Shown here piece by piece: positions 24,228 to 32,549 of a stretch of 64,000 bases of DNA. The position numbers and the translations under genes are program-made. The stretch lies in assembly GCA_036960305.1 (NCBI GenBank), contig JBALWA010000002.1, positions 160,036-224,035 of the forward strand. The letters run 5' to 3'. Below the pieces are notes generated by a model that searched no databases, had not been told where the DNA came from, and saw nothing but the letters and a program-made list of their open reading frames with translations. This stretch comes from JBALVT01 sp036960305 (GTDB lineage: Bacteria; Pseudomonadota; Gammaproteobacteria; Pseudomonadales; Halieaceae). Every line of letters starts with the position of its first letter. Position 1 is the first letter of the stretch.

Positions 24228-25130
24228 TCATGATCTGCGGTTGGTGATGAGCGTTCCCACACCCTCGTCGGTGAATATCTCCAGAAGAACCGCGTGCGGC
24301 ATTCTGCCATCGACGATATGGGCACTGGCAACACCACCTTTAACGGCATCCAGGGCGCAGCCGATTTTGGGCAGCATGCCTCCGCTAATCGTGCCGTCGG
24401 ATATCAAATCGTCAACCTGACGGGTGCTGAGGCCTGTGAGTATGGCGCCCTCCTTATCAAGAAGTCCCGCCACGTTGGTGAGTAACATGAGCTTCTCGGC
24501 GCCCATTACCTCGGCGATTTTTCCGGCCACCAGGTCGGCATTAATGTTGTAGGTACGACCGTCATTGTCCGCGCCTATGGGGGCAATGACCGGGATGAAA
24601 TTGCTATCGAGGATGACATTGAGAACCTCGGTATCAATTTGGTCGACCTCGCCTACATGCCCAATATCGACAATTTCAGAGGCACCGAGGTCGGGGCTGT
24701 AGCGATTGACCTGTAACTTGCGCGCTCGAATGAGTTGGCCATCTTTACCGGTAACGCCTATGGCCTTGCCGCCGTTCCGATTGATGGAGGAGACGATCTC
24801 CTTGTTGACGCTGCCGCCCAGGACCATTTCAACCACGTCCATGGTTTGGGCATCAGTGACACGCATGCCGTTGACAAACTCGGTTTGGATGTTGAGCTTT
24901 TCCAGCAGGGCTCCAATCTGTGGTCCACCGCCGTGGACCACAACGGGGTTCATGCCTACCAGCTTCATCAATACCACATCTCTGGCGAAACTCTCGTGGA
25001 GTTGGGCATCCGTCATGGCGTTACCGCCAAACTTTACCACCACTGTTTTACCGATAAAACGCTGGATATACGGTAGGGCCTCAGTTAAAACCTGGGCGAT
25101 GTTGAGGGCGGATTCGCGGTTGAGTGACAT
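24228..25130 (-). CDS. argB: Acetylglutamate kinase
   Basis: 300 residues, amino acid kinase fold. The nucleotide/substrate loop K-F-G-G-N-A-M and V-V-H-G-G-G-P-Q-I are present, with I-x-P-V-I-A-P-I-G in the ATP domain. The N-terminal extension (about residues 1-25, with L-x-E-A-L-P-Y-I-Q-R) is the kinked helix typical of arginine-inhibited hexameric NAGK, so feedback inhibition by arginine is likely. It lies 64 bases downstream of algC on the same strand, as in Pseudomonas. Confidence 0.96.
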   Translation of the reverse strand: MSLNRESALNIAQVLTEALPYIQRFIGKTVVVKFGGNAMTDAQLHESFARDVVLMKLVGMNPVVVHGGGPQIGALLEKLNIQTEFVNGMRVTDAQTMDVVEMVLGGSVNKEIVSSINRNGGKAIGVTGKDGQLIRARKLQVNRYSPDLGASEIVDIGHVGEVDQIDTEVLNVILDSNFIPVIAPIGADNDGRTYNINADLVAGKIAEVMGAEKLMLLTNVAGLLDKEGAILTGLSTRQVDDLISDGTISGGMLPKIGCALDAVKGGVASAHIVDGRMPHAVLLEIFTDEGVGTLITNRRS

Positions 25131-25194
25131 ACTGTTTCCGTTGTTGTCGCCAGGACAGTTGCTAATGCTCTAGCCTGGCGGTTGAGTGGTCTAG

Positions 25195-27738
25195 CTAGAA
25201 ATCGAGATCAAGGTCGGGTTCTACAAGAGCGATCTGGGCCCGAAATTCCTGCTTAATAATCTCAAGGCCTCCTTCGCTTGACGCTTCAAAGCGGGCCGTG
25301 AGGGCCGCGCTGGTATTGGAGGCTCGTACCAGCCCCCAACCATCCTTATAATCGACCCGAATGCCATCAAGCGTATTGATCTTACCAGAAGAAAAATCGG
25401 CGTTGGCGACAATGCGCTCCATGACAGAAAACTTCCTGGATTCCTCTATGGGGATCAGAATCTCTGGCGTACCGACGCTTTCGGGAAGTTCCGCCAGGAT
25501 CTCATCGAGACTGGCGCCGCGAGTACTTAAGATTTCAGCTAGCCGGCCAGCGGCGTACATGCCGTCGTCAAAACCGTACCAGCGCTCGCCAAAAAACATA
25601 TGCCCGGAAAATTCTCCACCCAACAGGGCGCCGGTTTCCCGCATTTTTTCTTTCATAAATGCATGCCCGGTCTTCCATAACACCGGCCTGCCGCCATGCC
25701 GCGTTATTAGCTGCGAAAGATTGCGGCTGCATTTTACGTCAAACACGACATCGGCACCGGGGTTGCGAGAGACAACATCCTGCGCATAGATCATCAATAA
25801 CACATCGGAGCGAACGATTTCACCGCTGGACGTCACAACCGCCAGGCGGTCGCCGTCGCCGTCAAATGCCACACCGAAGTCCGCTTTCTCCTGCCTGACC
25901 ATAGCGACCAGGTCTTGCAGGTTGTCTTCGTTTGAGGTGTCGGGCGGGTGGTTGGGGAATCGGCCGTCAATATCACAATAAAGGGGGATAACTTCACAGC
26001 CCAACTCTTCAAAAAGCTCTGGTGCCACCAGCCCCGCGACACCATTGCCCGCGTCGAAGACGATTTTGAGCGGTATCGCGATGGCAATATCGCTCACTAT
26101 TTCCTCAATATAGGCTGGCATAACATCTTCACGTATGATGCGGCCGCTACCGACGGTAAATTGGCCACTTTTGGCCAGAGTGCGTATCTCCTGGATGCCG
26201 CCGGCAGCGATGGTCTGCTCCTCGAGGACAATTTTAAAGCCGTTAAAGTCCGCAGGGTTGTGACTACCGGTAACCATAACCCCGGACTTACAGTCGAGAT
26301 ATCGTGTTGCAAAGTAAAGCAGCGGCGTGGGTACTGTGCCAATATCGATCACATCCCTGCCGCTTTCCATCAGAGCCTTGATCAACCCGGTCTTTATTCT
26401 CGGGCTGGAGACCCGGCCATCGCAGGCGACAATGATTGCCTGTTGATCAAGTTTCTGGGCCAGGCGTCCTATGGCGCCGCCAATTTTGGCCACCATTTCA
26501 TCCGGTAGTTCTGTCTTTGCGATGCCGCGGATATCATAGGCACGAAAAATGTGGTCCGGGAAAGCCGCTGCGAGCTTCTCACTGCTCTCATCCATGTCCA
26601 ATTCCAGCACTTCCTCACCTTCTGTGAGTATGCTGGTCGTCAGTGGGTTGCTAAGGTCGGGGCTCCCCGCCGGGGGCGCCGTGGTGGTTTCCAGGCTCGC
26701 TGCTGGCGCGCCGCTTTGACGCAGAGATCTCAAGGTGGCTCGCCTGAGCTGTTTCGCAAGGCCAATTAGCTCGGGAACTTTTAGCACCAGAGGTGTTTTA
26801 CGATCAGCGGCCTGAATGATCTTGTCGACCTCTGAAGCCAAAACACGGGGGTACAGCAATAGAACAATGGCCGCAGCAGCGATGATCGCGACCAGAAAAA
26901 CCAGGAAAACGGAAATAACGGGCATTGAGCTCACAGCGAGTTTGTCCAGCAACTGCTGCGACGGGGTGAATGCCAAGTTCCAGTTAGTATTCTCTATGGC
27001 AGCGTACTGCGTTTGGCTTGTGATGGCGCCGGTGCCCGCTGTGGCTATTTCATCGATACGTTCTTTGGCCTCTGCGGGGTAAAACTGCTGCAAGGCAGAG
27101 CGTCCCAGCGAGGTGTCCATAGCATTCAACTCATCGGTGACCAGTTGATTATCGATGGTGGCGATGATAACCGCGCGGCTCTCGAGTATCTGCGGATGCG
27201 ACACCAGAGTCGCCAGGGAGGTCAGCCAGCGGCCGTCAATCTGATAGGCTTCCGGTAACGTGGGTTCGCCAATGCTGGTACGGCGAACCAGATCAACCTC
27301 GATATGGTTGCGTAAGCTCTGTTTGCCTCGCTCAAATTCTGCAGTTCCCATCTTGCCAATGGGCAAAATGTGCATGCTGGCAACCTCGGGGAAGTAATCC
27401 TTCATTGTTTGCTCGATAAGCGGCAGGTCGCCGGGTTCGCCTTCGATGGCGGACAGTGCAAGCGGAGATTTCGCAGCGCCCTCCAGGCGAGCTTTCAGAC
27501 GCGAGACCAGCTGTTGTACGTTGACTGATTGCTGGTTCGCATAAGCACTGGATACCTGCGATATCTGTTCGGCCTGCAAACCGGGATCACGGGCCGTGAG
27601 CAGGTAGGCAAACCCCAAAAGCACGGGCACTAGCGCGACGATGATTGCACTTCCGACGATACGTACCAGCGCATTACCTGAGGCGCTGATTCCCGGCGCT
27701 GTCGCGGGCTTTGGTGTTTTTTTCTTCGGTTTCAGCAT
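25195..27738 (-). CDS. algC: Phosphomannomutase/phosphoglucomutase with N-terminal membrane sensor-like region
   Basis: 847 residues. From about residue 390 it is a full alpha-D-phosphohexomutase: F-R-A-Y-D-I-R-G, the phosphoserine motif V-M-V-T-G-S-H-N-P (Ser492), the metal loop D-G-D-G-D-R, and a late G-x-x-x-R-x-S-N-T-S. The first ~300 residues form a separate unit: membrane helix about 26-48, a periplasmic domain of about 220 residues, membrane helix about 272-296. Long AlgC forms of this kind are annotated in Pseudomonas. It should supply mannose-1-P and glucose-1-P for exopolysaccharide and LPS. The role of the periplasmic part is unknown. Confidence 0.93.
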   Translation of the reverse strand: MLKPKKKTPKPATAPGISASGNALVRIVGSAIIVALVPVLLGFAYLLTARDPGLQAEQISQVSSAYANQQSVNVQQLVSRLKARLEGAAKSPLALSAIEGEPGDLPLIEQTMKDYFPEVASMHILPIGKMGTAEFERGKQSLRNHIEVDLVRRTSIGEPTLPEAYQIDGRWLTSLATLVSHPQILESRAVIIATIDNQLVTDELNAMDTSLGRSALQQFYPAEAKERIDEIATAGTGAITSQTQYAAIENTNWNLAFTPSQQLLDKLAVSSMPVISVFLVFLVAIIAAAAIVLLLYPRVLASEVDKIIQAADRKTPLVLKVPELIGLAKQLRRATLRSLRQSGAPAASLETTTAPPAGSPDLSNPLTTSILTEGEEVLELDMDESSEKLAAAFPDHIFRAYDIRGIAKTELPDEMVAKIGGAIGRLAQKLDQQAIIVACDGRVSSPRIKTGLIKALMESGRDVIDIGTVPTPLLYFATRYLDCKSGVMVTGSHNPADFNGFKIVLEEQTIAAGGIQEIRTLAKSGQFTVGSGRIIREDVMPAYIEEIVSDIAIAIPLKIVFDAGNGVAGLVAPELFEELGCEVIPLYCDIDGRFPNHPPDTSNEDNLQDLVAMVRQEKADFGVAFDGDGDRLAVVTSSGEIVRSDVLLMIYAQDVVSRNPGADVVFDVKCSRNLSQLITRHGGRPVLWKTGHAFMKEKMRETGALLGGEFSGHMFFGERWYGFDDGMYAAGRLAEILSTRGASLDEILAELPESVGTPEILIPIEESRKFSVMERIVANADFSSGKINTLDGIRVDYKDGWGLVRASNTSAALTARFEASSEGGLEIIKQEFRAQIALVEPDLDLDF

Positions 27739-27812
27739 TTCGGTGAAAGACTCGTCCTGGTTATTGGGCTAATAATATTACGGTGACTAAATTTTCGAAA
27801 CGAGCAAGAAAG

Positions 27813-29021
27813 TTATATTTCCTCAAGTTTTGGCGCTCGGCCTGCAACCAGCCCAATAATCTGCCCAGCTATGGCGGATTTTGATGCTCTTGCCAGGTGT
27901 TGCTCTCCATCGGACCAAAGGACCGTAGCCTCGTTTTCATCGCTGTTAAACCCGGTACCTTCAATGGAGACATCGTTCGCTATGATCATATCCAGGTTTT
28001 TCTTAGTCATTTTTTCCCGGGCATAGCTGAGAACGTCGTTGGTTTCAGCAGCGAAACCCACCGTAAAGGGGCGTGTTTCGCTGGCGGCAACGGTGGCGAC
28101 GATATCCGGATTGCGAACGAGCTCAATAGCCAGCTGCTCAGGCCCCTTTTTGATTTTTTGAGATTCGATACTTGCCGGACGATAATCTGCGACCGCGGCA
28201 CAGGCGATAAAAATGTCACATTCGGGCAGCAGTTCGCTGCACTGTTCAAGCATTTCCACAGCGCTTTGCACGTTGTAACGCGTGACATGCTCTGGGGTGG
28301 GTAAATCCACGGGGCCACAAATGAGGGTCGTGATGGCGCCGGCATCAACCGCCGCCCTGGCGAGTGCAAACCCCATTTTCCCCGAGCTGTGGTTTGAGAT
28401 GTAGCGCACGGGATCCAGAGCCTCGCGGGTTGGTCCGGCGGTTATGATCACTCGCTTTCCTGCCAGGGCACGACTGCTGAACATCGAGGCTGCGCGTTCG
28501 GCGATCGTGTGAGGCTGTTCCATGCGGCCCGGGCCTATATCGCCGCAGGCCTGCTCACCTTCCGCTGGGCCTACAAAGGAGACACCGCGACTCAGAAGGG
28601 TATTGATATTGGCGGCAGTGGCATCATCCCGCCACATCTGTTGATTCATGGCCGGCGCGACGAGCTTGGGTGCGGCGGTGGCCAGAGCAATCGTCGTCAA
28701 TAGGTCGTCGGCTCGCCCCGCAGCGAGGCGGGCGATAAGGTCAGCAGTCGCCGGCGCGATAAGTAGCAGGTCTGCCCAGCGCGCCAGTTCGATATGGCCC
28801 ATGCCCAGTTCGGCCTCTGCATCCAGTAATTCGGTGTGCACAGGGTGACCAGATAGGGCCTGCAGCGTCAGGGGGGTCATAAACTCCTGTGCGCCGTGTG
28901 TCATGACGACCCGCACACTGGCCCCCTGCTCTTGCAGTTGCCTGACCAGTTCTGCCGCTTTGTAAGCGGCAATGCCACCGCTTACGCCCAGCAACACATT
29001 GCGATTAAAAAGATGTGCCAT
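27813..29021 (-). CDS. coaBC: Bifunctional phosphopantothenoylcysteine decarboxylase/phosphopantothenate-cysteine ligase
   Basis: 402 residues. The N-terminal CoaC flavoprotein domain has G-V-S-G-G-I-A-A-Y-K-A, P-A-M-N-x-x-M-W and the catalytic cysteine in A-C-G-D-I-G-P-G-R-M. The C-terminal CoaB domain has I-T-A-G-P-T-R-E-x-x-D-P-V-R and A-A-V-A-D-Y-R-P. Together they convert phosphopantothenate to phosphopantetheine for coenzyme A. It is divergent from radC. dut, normally next to coaBC in E. coli and Pseudomonas, is missing here; algC follows after 74 bases. Confidence 0.97.
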   Translation of the reverse strand: MAHLFNRNVLLGVSGGIAAYKAAELVRQLQEQGASVRVVMTHGAQEFMTPLTLQALSGHPVHTELLDAEAELGMGHIELARWADLLLIAPATADLIARLAAGRADDLLTTIALATAAPKLVAPAMNQQMWRDDATAANINTLLSRGVSFVGPAEGEQACGDIGPGRMEQPHTIAERAASMFSSRALAGKRVIITAGPTREALDPVRYISNHSSGKMGFALARAAVDAGAITTLICGPVDLPTPEHVTRYNVQSAVEMLEQCSELLPECDIFIACAAVADYRPASIESQKIKKGPEQLAIELVRNPDIVATVAASETRPFTVGFAAETNDVLSYAREKMTKKNLDMIIANDVSIEGTGFNSDENEATVLWSDGEQHLARASKSAIAGQIIGLVAGRAPKLEEI

Positions 29022-29122
29022 TCAGCTCGCCTGAAGGGGAAAATAGCTATAAGGATGGGAAAGATACCATTCGGTAGCCCGATTTGACACCGGGGCGAAA
29101 AATTGGCTCAAGGAGGAGCGAA

Positions 29123-29800
29123 ATGAGTATTGCGGGCTGGGTGGAGGGCGAGTCGCCCCGGGACAGGCTTCTGTGCAAGGGCGTGGAGGTGTTATCTGAC
29201 GCGGAATTGCTGGGTCTTCTGTTGGGCAGCGGCTACAGGGGGTGTAATGCGGTTCAATTAGCCGGGAAATTACTGTCCCGGTTTGAGGGTTTGCGCGGCG
29301 TGTTGGGTGCTGATCGCGCGAGTTTACAGTCGTTTGCGGGTATGGGTGAGGCTAAATATGCACAGCTCAGGGCGGCGCTGGAGTTGGGTCGTCGACAGGC
29401 CCTCGCCGAGATGAGCGGCAGGGATGTGCTGTCCAGTCCGGAGGCAACGCGCTTATTTTTGCAGCATCATCTCGGCGGCCGGATGAGGGAGGTGTTTAGT
29501 TGTATTTTCCTGGACAGCCAGCATCAGCTTATCAGCTGTGAGGACCTGTTTTTGGGCACATTGGATGGGGCTGCCGTTTATCCACGTGAGGTGGCTGTTC
29601 GCGCCCTTCAGTACAGCGCCGCTGCGGTGATCTTCGCCCATAATCACCCTTCCGGGGTGGCCGAACCCAGTGCTGCAGACAAACGCATTACCGAGCGCCT
29701 GCAGGCGGCCCTGTCCCTGCTCGATATTCGGGTGCTGGATCATTTTATCGTGGGTAGGGGTAGCAGGGCGTATTCATTTGCGGAGTCGGGGCTACTTTAG
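29123..29800 (+). CDS. radC: RadC family JAB-domain protein
   Basis: 225 residues from the ATG at 29123, chosen because AGGAGG lies at 29112-29117; an upstream TTG at 29084 lacks support. The N-terminal helix-hairpin-helix region carries L-S-D-A-E-L-L-G-L-L-L-G-S-G. The C-terminal JAB metalloprotease-like domain has the metal motif H-N-H-P-S-G-x-x-x-x-S-x-x-D. RadC function remains unclear despite its name. The order coaBC, radC, rpmB, rpmG is conserved. Confidence 0.95.
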   Translation: MSIAGWVEGESPRDRLLCKGVEVLSDAELLGLLLGSGYRGCNAVQLAGKLLSRFEGLRGVLGADRASLQSFAGMGEAKYAQLRAALELGRRQALAEMSGRDVLSSPEATRLFLQHHLGGRMREVFSCIFLDSQHQLISCEDLFLGTLDGAAVYPREVAVRALQYSAAAVIFAHNHPSGVAEPSAADKRITERLQAALSLLDIRVLDHFIVGRGSRAYSFAESGLL

Positions 29801-29823
29801 ACCCGTCTGAATTTGGGTTTTTC

Positions 29824-29852
29824 TTGCTATGGCGGGGGGGTTCTGGTATAAA
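29824..29852 (+). promoter_or_regulatory. Sigma-70-type promoter for rpmB-rpmG
   Basis: TTGCTA (29824-29829) and TATAAA (29847-29852) are separated by 17 bases, a near-consensus arrangement. Transcription would start near 29859, giving a leader of about 90 bases before the rpmB ATG. The position just after radC supports a dedicated ribosomal-protein promoter. Confidence 0.7.
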
Positions 29853-29951
29853 GTCGCGCTCCGCGAAGCTGGGGGCCGTAAGGACACCCGAGCAGCACAA
29901 ATATTAACTATCCCGCCTAGGTTGGGAAAGACTAGTGAGAGTGACTAGATC

Positions 29952-30188
29952 ATGGCTAGAGTATGTCAGGTTACCGGCAAACGCCCGGTAACTGGAAACA
30001 ATGTATCACACGCGAAAAACCGCACACGTCGCCGTTTTTTACCGAACCTGCACAACCATCGTTTTTGGATTGAATCCGAGAAACGTTTTGTCAGCCTTCG
30101 TGTTTCCAGTAAGGGAATGCGGATAATTGACAAAAAGGGCATTGAGCAGGTGCTTGAAGATATCCGCGGTAGCGGCCAAAAGGTTTAA
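29952..30188 (+). CDS. rpmB: 50S ribosomal protein L28
   Basis: 78 residues, the exact family length, beginning M-A-R-V-C-Q-V-T-G-K-R-P with the S-H-A-K-N-R-T-R-R-R-F-x-P-N-L-H motif. It binds 23S rRNA late in 50S assembly. It is paired with rpmG 26 bases downstream, the universal gammaproteobacterial arrangement, behind a strong promoter. Confidence 0.98.
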   Translation: MARVCQVTGKRPVTGNNVSHAKNRTRRRFLPNLHNHRFWIESEKRFVSLRVSSKGMRIIDKKGIEQVLEDIRGSGQKV

Positions 30189-30214
30189 TCGGCCAGGCCG
30201 AAGGGAGAGGAATC

Positions 30215-30370
30215 ATGAGAGAAAAAGTGAAAATGGTATCGTCAGCGGGTACAGGGCATTTTTATACCACTGACAAGAACAAGCGTACGACGCCAGATAA
30301 GCTGGAAATGAAGAAGTATGACCCTGTCGTGCGCAAGCACGTGATGTACAAGGAAAGCAAAATTAAGTAA
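30215..30370 (+). CDS. rpmG: 50S ribosomal protein L33
   Basis: 51 residues starting M-R-E-K-V-K-M-V-S-S-A-G-T-G-H-F-Y-T-T, with D-P-V-V-R-K-H-V at the end. The start has GGGAGAGG upstream (30203-30210). It is the cysteine-free form of L33, without the two CxxC zinc motifs, as in E. coli; zinc-dependent replacement is therefore not built into this copy. An intrinsic terminator follows 26 bases later. Confidence 0.97.
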   Translation: MREKVKMVSSAGTGHFYTTDKNKRTTPDKLEMKKYDPVVRKHVMYKESKIK

Positions 30371-30396
30371 TTGCTTCAGCTGTACTGTCATACAAA

Positions 30397-30425
30397 AACC
30401 CCGGATTTTATCCGGGGTTTTTTTT
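30397..30425 (+). terminator. Intrinsic terminator after rpmG
   Basis: A perfect 10-bp stem (30397-30406 with 30410-30419) with a TTT loop runs into eight T residues (30418-30425). It is strong and ends the rpmB-rpmG transcript just before the second long palindrome. Confidence 0.93.
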
Positions 30426-30465
30426 GCCCGAATTTTTCTAGCTCAGCTTTCATGGCACAGTGGGC

Positions 30466-30558
30466 GGGCTTGCCGGGGGTAAATATCTCCTTGGTGAGCC
30501 ATAAAGGTGCCCGGTCGGGTGCCAGGCCACCAAGGAGATATTTACCCCCGGCAAGCCC
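30466..30558. repeat. Long palindromic repeat, copy 2
   Basis: Two perfectly complementary 31-base arms (30466-30496 and 30528-30558) enclose a 31-base centre nearly identical to that of copy 1 at 10162-10254. The leader CAGTGGG (30458-30464) is shared. Arm positions that differ from copy 1 differ on both sides, so pairing is kept. The inner hairpin swaps two G-C pairs of copy 1 for G-T wobbles. Like copy 1 it sits just after an intrinsic terminator. The surrounding gene-free stretch (30371-30689, 319 bases) holds only the rpmG terminator, this repeat and about 130 bases before mutM in which I see nothing. Confidence 0.92.
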
Positions 30559-30689
30559 AAATGCCTGGAGACGACAACAAAAGTAATCTCGCTTCCCCTT
30601 CTGGGGCCTATATTCACCCGGTATTAATTTCGAAGCGCACAGTCGCGTTTTACTTCCCGCCAGCCCACCGCAGCGACTAAAATACGTCC

Positions 30690-31502
30690 ATGCCAGAATT
30701 ACCCGAAGTAGAAACCACCAGGCGCGGTGTCGAGCCCTACAGCCTGAACAAAAAAATCAGTCGCCTGGAGGTCAGGGAGTCACGACTGCGATGGCCGGTT
30801 CCGGAGGATTTGCCATCACTCTTGGCGGGCCAGCAGATTCTCGCGGTCGAGCGACGGGCCAAATATCTGCTATTTCGTACCGCAGTCGGCACGCTTCTGG
30901 TCCATCTGGGCATGTCCGGCTCCTTGCGGGTAATGCAGAGCAGCGACCCCTGCCAGAAGCACGATCATATCGATCTTCATCTACAGGGTGGGCGCTGTCT
31001 ACGCTTTAACGACCCCAGGCGATTTGGCAGCTTTATGTGGCAAGGCGAGGGCGATTTGCACCCACTGTTGAGCGAACTGGGCCCGGAACCCTTGTCGCCG
31101 CTATTTGACGGTGACCTGCTATACCGCCTGTCCCGGGGCAGAAAAAGTCCAGTGAAGAGCTTTGTTATGGACGGAAAAGTGGTTGTTGGTGTTGGTAATA
31201 TTTACGCTAATGAGGCGCTCTACGCGGCAGGTATCCGTCCGGATCGCGCTGCGGGCCGAATTTCCAAACTGCGATATGGCCGCCTTGCTGCAGAAATAAA
31301 GCGAGTACTTACTTCGGCTATAGAGCAGGGTGGCACGACCCTGCGAGACTTTGTTGGGGGTGATGGAAAGCCCGGCTATTTCGCTCAGCAGCTTGCGGTT
31401 TATGGCCGTGAGGGCCTCCCTTGCAGGGGCTGTGGTGAGCCCCTGCGGGGTCGCAGCCTGGGTCAGCGCGCGACCGTCTTTTGCATAGCCTGTCAGCGTT
31501 GA
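30690..31502 (+). CDS. mutM: Formamidopyrimidine-DNA glycosylase
   Basis: 270 residues. The catalytic N-terminus P-E-L-P-E-V-E-T-T-R-R-G follows the initiator methionine. The H2TH region contains V-G-V-G-N-I-Y-A-N-E. The C-terminal zinc finger has C-R-G-C and C-I-A-C pairs. It removes 8-oxoguanine and FaPy lesions and nicks the strand. It lies downstream of rpmG as in E. coli (coaD-mutM-rpmG), separated here by the palindrome. Confidence 0.97.
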   Translation: MPELPEVETTRRGVEPYSLNKKISRLEVRESRLRWPVPEDLPSLLAGQQILAVERRAKYLLFRTAVGTLLVHLGMSGSLRVMQSSDPCQKHDHIDLHLQGGRCLRFNDPRRFGSFMWQGEGDLHPLLSELGPEPLSPLFDGDLLYRLSRGRKSPVKSFVMDGKVVVGVGNIYANEALYAAGIRPDRAAGRISKLRYGRLAAEIKRVLTSAIEQGGTTLRDFVGGDGKPGYFAQQLAVYGREGLPCRGCGEPLRGRSLGQRATVFCIACQR

Positions 31503-31558
31503 AGGGGCTACACTGTAGAAAAGCAAAAAGAATAGATAGGGCACAGGGGAGTCAAATT

Positions 31559-31957
31559 ATGAAAATAAAAGCAAAGTCACACCGGGCATTTACCGCCTTA
31601 ATAGTCGCATGTCTGTTGGTACCACAAACCTTGTGGGCCCAGCGCCAAGCTTCGATTGACGAAAGTCCTCATGCAGGCGTTATGGCAGCGGACCTGGTTA
31701 TATCCAGACCGATTGGCGTTGTAATGACCGTGGCGGGTGCCGCGGCATTTGTCGTGAGCCTGCCTTTTACCTTGTTGGCAGGCAATGCCAGCGATGCAGC
31801 GGAGAAGCTGATGATTGGCCCGGCGGCCAATACTTTCGTACGTTGCCTGGGTTGCACAGAACCGGGCTACAGCTATCGTGACATCGACAAGAATAATGCC
31901 CGGAAAGAGCGGAAGGCCCGGGAGCAATCTGAAGCCCAGGCGATGGCAGAGAGTTAG
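31559..31957 (+). CDS. Small exported or membrane protein of unknown function
   Basis: 132 residues from the ATG at 31559, which has AGGGGAG just upstream. A signal peptide (about residues 10-28, ending L-W-A-Q) is followed by a hydrophobic segment (about residues 49-75) containing V-S-L-P-F-T-L-L-A-G-N, then A-N-T-F-V-R-C-L-G-C-T with a CxxC pair, and a charged tail of alternating Lys, Arg and Glu. Similar short proteins occur in Pseudomonas relatives, sometimes annotated without evidence as multidrug transporters. I cannot assign a function. Confidence 0.7.
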   Translation: MKIKAKSHRAFTALIVACLLVPQTLWAQRQASIDESPHAGVMAADLVISRPIGVVMTVAGAAAFVVSLPFTLLAGNASDAAEKLMIGPAANTFVRCLGCTEPGYSYRDIDKNNARKERKAREQSEAQAMAES

Positions 31958-31970
31958 GTATTGATGAGTG

Positions 31971-31997
31971 TAGAGAGCGGGTTGATTTCGCTCTCTA
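31971..31997. terminator. Hairpin between convergent genes
   Basis: A perfect 9-bp inverted repeat (TAGAGAGCG 31971-31979 and CGCTCTCTA 31989-31997) lies between the stop of the small exported protein and the stop of coaD. No T-run follows on either side; a weak bidirectional terminator is likely. Confidence 0.5.
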
Positions 31998-32000
31998 TGT

Positions 32001-32486
32001 TCAAGCGCTAAATTTATTGCTTAACGCACGGGCCACGGGTTCCGGTACAAAAGCGTTAATATCTCCCCCCATGGCCGAAATTTCCCTGACCAGGGATGAG
32101 GAAATATAAGATAGATGTTCTGAGGGCGTTAGAAAGATGCTTTCAAACTCGGGGTACATGGCGCGGTTCATATTGGCGAGTTGATACTCGTACTCAAAAT
32201 CAACGACAGATCGAAGCCCCCTGAGAACGCAACGCGAACCCTGGCTCTTGGCAAAATCAACCAGCAAATTGTTAAAGCCCATGACCTCGACATTGTCCAG
32301 GTGGGACAAGGATTGCTCGCACAATTCTATTCTCTGCTCGAGATTGAACAGCGGCGTCTTTTTTTCGCTGTAGGCAATGGCAATGATCACCCGGTCGAAT
32401 AGCCCGGCCGCCCGCTCCGTTAAATCGATGTGTCCATTGGTGATGGGGTCGAATGTGCCCGGATAGATTACGGAATGGGTTTTCAT
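32001..32486 (-). CDS. coaD: Phosphopantetheine adenylyltransferase
   Basis: 161 residues, typical length. The nucleotidyltransferase motif is Y-P-G-T-F-D-P-I-T-N-G-H (T/HxGH type), and the later S-S-S-L-V-R-E-I motif is present. It makes dephospho-CoA from 4'-phosphopantetheine. With coaBC it gives two CoA enzymes in the window. It is downstream of rsmD on the same strand, as in many proteobacteria. Confidence 0.97.
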   Translation of the reverse strand: MKTHSVIYPGTFDPITNGHIDLTERAAGLFDRVIIAIAYSEKKTPLFNLEQRIELCEQSLSHLDNVEVMGFNNLLVDFAKSQGSRCVLRGLRSVVDFEYEYQLANMNRAMYPEFESIFLTPSEHLSYISSSLVREISAMGGDINAFVPEPVARALSNKFSA

Positions 32487-32549
32487 ACTATGGCCTGAGC
32501 AGGTGCGAGCTGTGGATGGTAAACAATTTGTGCAGGGGGTACAACGGGC

